Assembly: GCA_031254635.1 (NCBI GenBank)
Contig: JAIRUB010000194.1
Span: 1-5,007 of the forward strand
DNA from: Prevotellaceae bacterium
GTDB taxonomy: Bacteria > Bacteroidota > Bacteroidia > Bacteroidales > UBA932
DNA: 5,007 nt
Direction: 5' to 3'
The notes below the pieces were generated by a model. It saw nothing but the letters and a program-made list of their open reading frames with translations, did not search any database and was not told where the DNA came from. This document shows positions 1 to 5,007 of the stretch, one piece after another (position 1 is the stretch's first letter; the number at the start of each line of letters is the position of its first letter). The position numbers and the translations under genes are program-made.

Positions 1-83
1 AAACAACTTTTAACGGCGGTGCAGATGGCAACTATAATACCGATGGTCGTTCCAATCCTGATTACAAGGGTGATTTATTGTCT

Positions 84-86
84 TAG
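84..86 (+). other. In-frame TAG stop within the FSM-type relic
   Basis: In frame 3 the reading runs through DYKGDLLS, then TAG, then AAVIRFQDQLCPAPW without losing the domain's sense, so the stop interrupts one continuous domain. A single change from CAG or GAG would produce it. All six complete genes or gene ends on the - strand stop with TAA. Confidence 0.8.
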
Positions 87-173
87 GCTGCTGTGATTCG
101 CTTTCAAGATCAACTTTGCCCTGCCCCCTGGCGTGTTCCGACTATGCAGGACTTTATTGATTTGGATATTGCC

Positions 174-186
174 ATGGGGTGGTACG
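174..186 (+). other. First frameshift in the FSM-type relic (frame 3 to frame 1)
   Basis: The protein sense passes from IDLDIAMG in frame 3 to GTGANRTSD in frame 1. The switch lies in ATGGGGTGGTACG and behaves like one extra base in or beside the G run. Confidence 0.7.
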
Positions 187-237
187 GGAGCGAACAGAAC
201 TAGTGATTTGGCATTTATCAATGCTAACTATATCACT

Positions 238-253
238 CGTTGGGGGTGGTGCT
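238..253 (+). other. Second frameshift in the FSM-type relic (frame 1 to frame 2)
   Basis: The sense passes from NANYITRWG in frame 1 to GAFGGLCLPDG in frame 2. The switch lies at the five-G run at 242-246 and again looks like a one-base gain. Confidence 0.7.
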
Positions 254-447
254 TTTGGCGGCCTCTGCCTCCCGGATGGTACACTGACTACTCAGGGTTC
301 GTGGGCGCTCTACTGGTCGCAGACGGAACACAGTGCTACGAATGCGCTTGGCTTGAACTTAGGCACCAGTGGCGCCATCTACCCGCAGAGTTGGATCCTC
401 AAGGACGACGGTTTTACGCTCCGCTGCATTCGTTAATTGCTTGTAGA

Positions 448-1167
448 TTAATCACTAATCATTAAAAACACACAAGGTTTTTTGCGCAGGTCAACAGTTG
501 TGGTTTTCCACTCGGCTATGGTTTGGGTTTTGATGAGGGCATCGGGTTCGGTAAGGTTGGCGGCTACGCACAGTAGGGTATTTGGGCGGCAAGTACTGAG
601 AATGTCGCTCAGTAAAGCCTCGTTGCGGTAAGGCGTTTCAATGAACAGCTGGGTTTGCCGGTCGGCAGCCGAACGTTTTTCCAACTGCCGCAAACGCTGT
701 TGCCGCTCAGGCGATTTTACGGGCAGGTAGCCTACAAAGGCAAAATTTTGCCCGTTAAGTCCCGAAGCCATGAGGGCTAACAAAAGCGAGGAGGGACCGG
801 TAAGTGGAACCACAGCAATATTTTTTTGATGCGCCAAGTGTACCAATCGTGCGCCGGGATCAGCTACAGCAGGCGCACCTGCCTCGCTTAATAAGGCTAC
901 ATCATGCCCATCGAGGGCAGCTTGCAGGTAAGCCGAGAGGTCGAACTCCGGCGGCGTGTGTTCGTTTAATTCAAAAAAATGCAGGCTGTCAATAGCTACG
1001 CCGATATTCGCCTTACTGAGATAGCGGCGTGCAGTACGCAATTCTTCTACTACGAAATAGCGAATACTACGTATGATTTCCAGCGTTCCCGCAGAAATTA
1101 CCGCCTCAATAGGAGCCTTTTCGCCTATTGGAGCAGGTATCAGAAAAAGTTTACCCGCCGAAATCAT
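448..1167 (-). CDS. RsmI-like SAM-dependent methyltransferase (tetrapyrrole methylase family, short Bacteroidetes form)
   Basis: The 239-residue product resembles RsmI, the enzyme that 2'-O-methylates C1402 of 16S rRNA using S-adenosylmethionine. Motifs in order are LFLIPAPIGE (7-16), matching the N-terminal substrate-side motif; EELRTAR (41-47), corresponding to the EDTR region; NEHT (68-71); SEAGAPAVADPG (94-105), the family signature; PLTGPSSLLLALMASG (121-136); FVGYLP (144-149); and FIETPYRN (175-182). It is some 40-50 residues shorter than typical RsmI and lacks the C-terminal extension. Bacteroidales often carry such a short paralogue, so its exact RNA or other substrate is uncertain and I give no symbol. 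The ATG at 1167 places the first motif at residue 7, as expected. This start lies inside the end of nqrF (17-nt overlap, different frame), which suggests translational coupling. It is the last gene of the Nqr transcription unit and converges with the FSM relic. Confidence 0.9.
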   Translation of the reverse strand: MISAGKLFLIPAPIGEKAPIEAVISAGTLEIIRSIRYFVVEELRTARRYLSKANIGVAIDSLHFFELNEHTPPEFDLSAYLQAALDGHDVALLSEAGAPAVADPGARLVHLAHQKNIAVVPLTGPSSLLLALMASGLNGQNFAFVGYLPVKSPERQQRLRQLEKRSAADRQTQLFIETPYRNEALLSDILSTCRPNTLLCVAANLTEPDALIKTQTIAEWKTTTVDLRKKPCVFLMISD

Positions 1168-2395
1168 CGAACATAATCATTTCTTTGGGTACGCCAAGAT
1201 TATCCAACATATTTCCCACCGCCAAATTCATCAATGGAGGACCGCACATGTAGTAATCTATATCTTCGGGTGCCTCGTGGTTTTTCAGGTAATTATCGTA
1301 AATCACTTGATGGATAAAACATGCAGGTCCTGTCCACTTATCTTCGGGTTTAGGCTCAGAAAGGGCAATAATGAATTTGAAATTCGGAAATTCCCGCTCT
1401 ATGATACGAAAATCTTCCTCATAAAAAATCTCACGCTTAGAGCGGGCGCCATACCAGAAAGTCACTTTACGCCCTGTTTTCAAAGTATGGAAAAGGTGGA
1501 AGAGATGCGAGCGCATGGGCGCCATACCTGCTCCGCCGCCAATAAACATCATTTCATTCTCGGTATCACGCAGGAAAAATTCGCCGTAGGGACCTGAAAT
1601 AGTTACCTTATCGCCGGGCTTGCGGCTAAAGATATAAGAGGAGCAGACGCCCGGATTTACCACCTTAAAATTGCCCTTGATGCGATCCCAGGGCGGAGTG
1701 GCAATACGGATATTCAATATAATGATATTGCCCTCGGCGGGGTGGTTAGCCATAGAATATGCACGGAATGTGGGCTCCGTATTTTTCATCTTCAAATTCC
1801 ATATCTTAAGGTCGTCCCATTCTCCGTGAAATTCGGGCTCTACGAAAATATCCCTACTGAAGTCCACTTCACATTTTGGAATATCAATCTGAATATAACC
1901 GCCCGATTTGAAGTTCATATTTTCGCCCTCGGGCAGTTTAACCACAAACTCTTTGATAAAGGTAGCTACGTTACGGTTACTAAGCACCTCGCATTCCCAT
2001 TTCTTAATACCTAATATTTCTTCGGGTACTGCTGTTTTTAAGTCATCTCTTACCTTTACCTGACAAGCTAAGCGCCAGTTCGACTGTTGCTGCTTGCGGG
2101 TGAAAAAGCCTGTTTCGGTAGGAAGGATTTCGCCGCCGCCAGAAAGTACACGGCATTTACATAAACCGCAGGTCCCGCCGCCGCCACAGGCTGAGGGAAG
2201 GAATACCCTGTTATCGCTAAGCGTACTTAATAAAGAATTACCGGGCATTACTTCCAATTCACGCTCGCCGTTAATCTCAATTTTTACCTTGCCCTGAGGC
2301 ACAAGTTTGGTTTTAGCATAGAGCAGCAGTCCCACCAAAACAATGGTTATGGTCAGAAATATTACTACGCCGGATATGATGATAAAAAAATCCAT
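1151..2395 (-). CDS. nqrF: Na+-translocating NADH:quinone reductase subunit F (NADH-oxidising subunit)
   Basis: NqrF takes electrons from NADH on the cytoplasmic side and passes them through FAD to a 2Fe-2S centre. The 414 residues are close to the family norm (about 408). One N-terminal membrane helix spans residues about 4-26. A plant-type ferredoxin domain (about 34-125) has cluster ligands C70, C76, C79 and C111, the same numbers as in Vibrio cholerae NqrF. An extra cysteine, C81, follows closely. The ferredoxin reductase part has RAYSMA (211-216) and GPYGEFFLRD (268-277) for FAD, GGGAGMAPMRS (286-296) for NADH, and MCGPP (383-387). It ends in the family-typical MFDDFGG. The ATG lies 8 nt after the nqrE stop. 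The leader is A/T-rich without a Shine-Dalgarno sequence, and this start gives the canonical cysteine spacing. Everything seen indicates a functional protein. Confidence 0.98.
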   Translation of the reverse strand: MDFFIIISGVVIFLTITIVLVGLLLYAKTKLVPQGKVKIEINGERELEVMPGNSLLSTLSDNRVFLPSACGGGGTCGLCKCRVLSGGGEILPTETGFFTRKQQQSNWRLACQVKVRDDLKTAVPEEILGIKKWECEVLSNRNVATFIKEFVVKLPEGENMNFKSGGYIQIDIPKCEVDFSRDIFVEPEFHGEWDDLKIWNLKMKNTEPTFRAYSMANHPAEGNIIILNIRIATPPWDRIKGNFKVVNPGVCSSYIFSRKPGDKVTISGPYGEFFLRDTENEMMFIGGGAGMAPMRSHLFHLFHTLKTGRKVTFWYGARSKREIFYEEDFRIIEREFPNFKFIIALSEPKPEDKWTGPACFIHQVIYDNYLKNHEAPEDIDYYMCGPPLMNLAVGNMLDNLGVPKEMIMFDDFGG

Positions 2396-2403
2396 GTCGA
2401 AAA

Positions 2404-3021
2404 TTATAATTTAACGCCCATAAAGCTCATAAATGCAATACCCATCAGCCCTGTGATAATGAAAGTAATGCCTGCACCTCGCAGCGGAGCGGGAACATTG
2501 GAGTATTTCAATTTTTCACGAATGGCTGCAATGCCCACAATGGCTAAACACCAACCAATGCCTGAACCCAGCGCAAAGGAAATGGCTTCGCCTACATTGG
2601 CATAACCACGTTCCTGCATAAACAGCGAGCCGCCGAGAATGGCGCAGTTAACAGCAATAAGCGGGAGAAATATACCCAAAGAAGAATAAAGTGCAGGGAG
2701 AAATTTTTCTATTACCATTTCCACTATTTGTGTGATGCCGGCAATTACGGCAACGAAAATGATAAAGCTAAGAAAGCTCAGGTCAACCTCCGCCAAGTCT
2801 GCACTAAGCCAAGTGAGGCAACCGGGAGTGAGCAGGTATTTGTTGATTAAATAATTGATAGGCAGGGTTACGCCCATCACAAAAACTACTGCAATACCAA
2901 GTCCAAGCGCAGTTTTCACCGTTTTCGACACGGCAATGTAGGAACACATGCCGAGGAAAAAGGCAAATATCATGTTGTCAACAAAAATGGACTTGACGAA
3001 TATGCTGATAATGTTTTCCAT
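2404..3021 (-). CDS. nqrE: Na+-translocating NADH:quinone reductase subunit E
   Basis: NqrE is an integral membrane subunit of Na+-NQR and, with its paralogue NqrD, holds the intramembrane iron-sulphur centre that links NqrF to the flavins. The product is 205 residues, full length for the family, with about six hydrophobic segments and no signal peptide. The two half-site motifs expected for metal binding are present: LGMCSY with C26 and VNCAILGG with C126. Other family blocks are the N-terminal FVDNMIFAFFLG (13-24) and FALGSGIGW (149-157). C68 and C158 are additional cysteines of unknown importance. The ATG overlaps the nqrD stop by one base (TAATG), a typical coupling arrangement, and nqrF follows after 8 nt. 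RnfA is the close homologue. The linked nqrB, nqrC and nqrF genes settle the Nqr identity. Confidence 0.97.
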   Translation of the reverse strand: MENIISIFVKSIFVDNMIFAFFLGMCSYIAVSKTVKTALGLGIAVVFVMGVTLPINYLINKYLLTPGCLTWLSADLAEVDLSFLSFIIFVAVIAGITQIVEMVIEKFLPALYSSLGIFLPLIAVNCAILGGSLFMQERGYANVGEAISFALGSGIGWCLAIVGIAAIREKLKYSNVPAPLRGAGITFIITGLMGIAFMSFMGVKL

Positions 3022-3671
3022 TATTTTCCGATGAGTTGTTTGTTAAAACTGCGTTGTATCCAAATAATCAACCCAACTATAATTAGCGCCATGGGGGGGA
3101 GAATTACCAATCCGTTATTTTCATAAAATCCGCCGTTACTGATATACCAACTTTCGGGAATAATCTGGAAACCGAAGAGCGTCCCCGATCCGAAGAGTTC
3201 ACGGAAAAAAGCTACTACGACTAAGATTAACCCGTAACCTGCGCCATTACCCAAGCCATCAATCAATGAGGGCCAGGGCTTGTTGCCTAAGGCAAATGCC
3301 TCAATGCGCCCCATGATAATACAGTTAACAATAATAAGGCCTACATACACCGATAACTGTTTACTTACTTCGTAGGCGTATGCCTGTAATATCTGGTCAA
3401 CTACAATTACGAGTGTGGCAACCACCACCAACTGCACAATGAGGCGTATGCGGTTAGGGATAGTGTGGCGCATGCACGACATGATACAACTTGAAAAGCC
3501 GGTAACAAGGGTGACAGAAACAGCCATTACTAACGCAGGCTCTAATTTTACGGTTACGGCTAATGCAGAACAAATACCAAGTATCAATACGGTAACCGGA
3601 TTGTCTTTATTAATAGGGTTTGTAAAGAGCTTCAGTATTTTTGCTGAAAACATCGGTTCTTTTTCTTCCAT
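3021..3671 (-). CDS. nqrD: Na+-translocating NADH:quinone reductase subunit D
   Basis: NqrD is the membrane partner of NqrE. The two have related six-helix folds in inverted topology and share the intramembrane Fe-S site. The product is 216 residues, normal length. The paired metal-site motifs are LGICSALAV with C34 and VNCIIMGR with C117. Other family blocks are the NPVTVLILG stretch (24-32), HTIPNRIRLIVQLVVVA (69-85), VDQILQAY (91-98) and GLGNGAGYG (139-147). A CxxxC pair (C62, C66) sits at the end of the second helix and its role is unknown. The ATG at 3671 adds a charged MEEKEP leader; an in-frame ATG at residue 7 is a possible alternative start. The gene is 6 nt downstream of nqrC and overlaps nqrE by 1 nt. 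The reading frame is intact through a seven-base homopolymer at 3093-3099. Confidence 0.97.
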   Translation of the reverse strand: MEEKEPMFSAKILKLFTNPINKDNPVTVLILGICSALAVTVKLEPALVMAVSVTLVTGFSSCIMSCMRHTIPNRIRLIVQLVVVATLVIVVDQILQAYAYEVSKQLSVYVGLIIVNCIIMGRIEAFALGNKPWPSLIDGLGNGAGYGLILVVVAFFRELFGSGTLFGFQIIPESWYISNGGFYENNGLVILPPMALIIVGLIIWIQRSFNKQLIGK

Positions 3672-3677
3672 ATTGTA

Positions 3678-4460
3678 TTAATTCAAAATTTTAAATTCTT
3701 CTTTCATTTTTATGAAGAAAGCTTGGTATTGCTCTAAGCAGTCTTTCAACATGGCGGCTACGCCATCGCTGGTAATGGTGCCTCCGGAAACGGCATCAAC
3801 GGCATGAGGGTTGTTTTTTGGAGCGCCGCCTTTCATCACTCTTATGGAAGTGAGGGTTTCGCCGGAGAATATTTTTTTGCCTGTAAATTGCTTGGCAAAG
3901 GCTTTATCAGAAATTTCAGCGCCGAGACCGGGCGTTTCGCCTTTGTGACCAAAAACAGCGCCGTAGATAGTGTTGAAATCGTCGTTTAACGAGAGGTAGC
4001 CCCAAAGAGGTCCCCAAAGTCCAACGCCACGGACGGGAATAATATATTTCAAAGCGCCGTTGTCTTCCTTATATACAAATACCGGCAGCCGAAGTTGGCT
4101 GCGCAGGCTTTCTTTTTTATCCTCATCTTTGCTCGCCACAATAGCTTTGATTTTATGGTATTCTTCTGCCATGTTAATGTTGAAAGCATCGCCTTCTTGC
4201 CGGTTGCCGGCGCCGTCAACAATAAAATCTTCGACAATATAGGTGTCGTAAGTTTCTTCCACAAAATCTTTTTTACGCTTAGCCTCGCTAAGTCCGGCAT
4301 CTTCACCCACAGAGGCAAGGATATTCAGTTTTTTCTCTATTTCGATATTTTTTTCTTGAGATTTTTTGAGTACCAAGGCTGTGACAGCAAGGGTAGCAGC
4401 TGCGACAATTACTAATATCGAAGCGTAAATAAAAGTATATGTATTACTATTTGCGTTCAT
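3678..4460 (-). CDS. nqrC: Na+-translocating NADH:quinone reductase subunit C (covalent FMN subunit)
   Basis: NqrC carries a covalently bound FMN in a domain on the outer face of the cytoplasmic membrane and relays electrons within Na+-NQR. The product is 260 residues with a single N-terminal membrane helix (about 9-31) and a soluble FMN-binding domain. The family block GHKGETPGLGAEI spans 171-183. The flavinylation site is SGGTITS (225-231), with T228 the predicted phosphoester-linked residue. The family consensus is SGAT, so the third position is Gly rather than Ala here. I start at the ATG at 4460, 4 nt after the nqrB stop, because the product then begins MNANSNTYTF, as expected for the family. 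A GTG at 4478 would add six residues and overlap nqrB. The leader is A/T-rich with no Shine-Dalgarno sequence. FMN attachment would need ApbE, which is not encoded here. Confidence 0.97.
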   Translation of the reverse strand: MNANSNTYTFIYASILVIVAAATLAVTALVLKKSQEKNIEIEKKLNILASVGEDAGLSEAKRKKDFVEETYDTYIVEDFIVDGAGNRQEGDAFNINMAEEYHKIKAIVASKDEDKKESLRSQLRLPVFVYKEDNGALKYIIPVRGVGLWGPLWGYLSLNDDFNTIYGAVFGHKGETPGLGAEISDKAFAKQFTGKKIFSGETLTSIRVMKGGAPKNNPHAVDAVSGGTITSDGVAAMLKDCLEQYQAFFIKMKEEFKILN

Positions 4461-4464
4461 AATT

Positions 4465-5007
4465 TTAAATTTTTGCACGTTTCAGACGGCGGCGTATATT
4501 TGCCTCCACCACATAATGGTCAATAAGTGGGGCAAAGGCATTCATAAAGAGAATTGCCAACATCATACCTTCTGGATATCCCAGATTGAATACCCTAATG
4601 ACAATAGTAAATACGCCAATCAGAAAACCATAAATCCATTTGCCTGTACCGGTTTGCGCACCGGTCACAGGATCGGTAGCCATAAATACCGCACCGAAAG
4701 CAAAACCGCCCATTATCAAATGCAGGTATGGCGGCATTTCCATATACGGATTTATGGCAGTTAAATTGAGCAGGCAACCCACGCCCAATGCACCAAGCAC
4801 GCATGATAACATTACCTTCCAACTACCGATGCCGGTATAAATAAGAATGGCGGCGCCAATAAGAATGGCTAAGGTAGAAGTTTCGCCTATAGAGCCGGGG
4901 ACAAATCCGAAGAACATATCGGCAATGGAGGGCAGTGGTTCGCCTGCGGCAGCATTCGCTAAGGGTGTAGCGCCCGAAAAACCGTCAACAATACCCTCGT
5001 TGGCGCT
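4465..5007 (-). CDS. nqrB: Na+-translocating NADH:quinone reductase subunit B, C-terminal part (5' end outside window)
   Basis: NqrB is the large membrane subunit with covalent FMN and riboflavin, and contributes to the Na+ pathway and the quinone site. The frame stays open to the window edge, giving the last 180 residues; I estimate that about 200 N-terminal residues are missing. Fragment residues 8-14 read DGFSGAT. This is the canonical flavinylation motif, with the FMN-bearing Thr encoded at 4966-4968. Further family landmarks are PGSIGETS (37-44) and FMATDPVTG (108-116). About five hydrophobic segments follow the motif, and a basic tail (IRRRLKRAKI) ends the protein. An internal ATG at 4917 is not the real start, since the conserved SGAT block lies upstream of it in the same frame. 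RnfD is homologous, but the downstream nqrC-F genes make this NqrB. The nqrA gene is expected just beyond the window. Confidence 0.97.
   Translation of the reverse strand, partial: SANEGIVDGFSGATPLANAAAGEPLPSIADMFFGFVPGSIGETSTLAILIGAAILIYTGIGSWKVMLSCVLGALGVGCLLNLTAINPYMEMPPYLHLIMGGFAFGAVFMATDPVTGAQTGTGKWIYGFLIGVFTIVIRVFNLGYPEGMMLAILFMNAFAPLIDHYVVEANIRRRLKRAKI

Larger units (their letters stand above)
3..436 (+). pseudogene. Broken C-terminal part of an FSM-type (Fibrobacter succinogenes major paralogous domain) protein
   Basis: Three reading frames must be joined to recover one protein. Frame 3 covers about 3-179 and includes CPAPWRVPT at 117-143. Frame 1 covers about 181-241 (TGANRTSDLAFINANYITRW). 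Frame 2 covers about 242-436, with YWSQTEHS at 311-334 and the ending GFTLRCIR at 410-433, then TAA. The CPAxWxVPT block, the YWSxT block and the terminal GFxxRCxR are the usual landmarks, in order, of the FSM domain found on cell-surface or secreted proteins of Fibrobacteres and Bacteroidetes. Their function is mostly unknown and the fold is thought to resemble C-type lectins. The two cysteines (CPA and RCI) are retained. Lesions are a TAG at 84-86 and two apparent +1 shifts at G-rich spots near 176-183 and 241-247. The 5' part, including any signal peptide, lies outside the window. The family call is from motif recall, not a profile search. Sequencing error is possible but unlikely to explain all three lesions. 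Confidence 0.8.

Noticed and set aside
84..86. TAG recoding (TAG read as an amino acid), since all clear stops in the window are TAA
   Set aside because: No other gene in the window contains an in-frame TAG, and the same relic also has two frameshifts, so decay is the simpler explanation.
176..246. Programmed frameshifting or phase variation at the G runs of the FSM-type relic
   Set aside because: The tracts are only four and five bases long. A nonsense codon upstream would still block expression, and no slippery heptamer with a downstream structure is evident.
133..465. A 110-residue open frame on the + strand starting at GTG
   Set aside because: Only its middle third (about 181-241) matches the domain. 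The rest is out-of-frame translation of the relic, and the end runs into the methyltransferase gene antisense.
472..486. A-rich/T-rich pairing near the end of the methyltransferase gene as a terminator
   Set aside because: The stem would be short and almost all A-T, and it lies inside the coding sequence.
2404..3671. Assignment of the nqrD/nqrE pair to an Rnf complex (rnfE/rnfA)
   Set aside because: The linked genes encode an NqrF with fused ferredoxin and NADH reductase domains, plus NqrC and NqrB in Nqr order, and no rnfB or rnfC is present.
4648..4665. Perfect inverted repeat ACCGGT-6 nt-ACCGGT inside nqrB
   Set aside because: It falls in the conserved coding sequence just after the MATDPVTG motif (TGAQTGTG). 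Codon repetition explains it and there is no U-tract.
4595..4822. Small open frames antisense to or out of frame with the nqr genes, such as this one and 1073-1597 (+)
   Set aside because: They lie wholly within strongly conserved Nqr or methyltransferase coding sequence and show no recognisable motif or leader of their own.

Overview
The window is a stretch of chromosome from a member of the Bacteroidetes, most likely the Bacteroidales. It is dominated by the distal part of an operon for the Na+-translocating NADH:quinone oxidoreductase (Na+-NQR). The assignment rests on four things: the gene order nqrB-C-D-E-F followed directly by a short RsmI-like methyltransferase; protein sequences that look like Bacteroidales Nqr subunits; A/T-rich start-site leaders with no recognisable Shine-Dalgarno sequence; and a Fibrobacter-succinogenes-major-type (FSM, TIGR02145-like) surface protein relic next door. 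No genus can be named from this sequence alone.

Layout. Positions 3-436 (+ strand) hold the C-terminal part of an FSM-domain protein gene, broken by one in-frame stop and two frameshifts. The window edge cuts off its 5' end. Positions 448-5007 are all on the - strand and tightly packed. In transcription order they are nqrB (5' part missing beyond the window), nqrC, nqrD, nqrE, nqrF and an RsmI-like tetrapyrrole-methylase-family gene. Intergenic distances are 4, 6, -1, 8 and -17 nt, so a single transcript is very likely. The promoter must lie beyond position 5007. The last operon gene and the + strand relic converge with only 11 bp between their stop codons, and I see no convincing terminator there.

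How the genes work together. NqrF oxidises NADH through FAD and passes electrons to its 2Fe-2S centre. The NqrD/NqrE pair carries the intramembrane Fe-S centre. NqrC and NqrB carry covalently bound FMN, and their threonine attachment motifs are both visible (SGGT in NqrC, SGAT in NqrB). Electrons finally reach quinone and Na+ is expelled. The cofactor-binding residues that can be checked are present in every subunit, so the complex looks functional. NqrA, the N-terminal half of NqrB, and the flavin transferase ApbE are not in the window. The methyltransferase probably shares the transcript by position and has no obvious role in respiration.

I found no mobile element, CRISPR array, RNA gene or novel defence-type system. 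The least ordinary part is the decayed FSM/C-type-lectin-like gene at the left edge.
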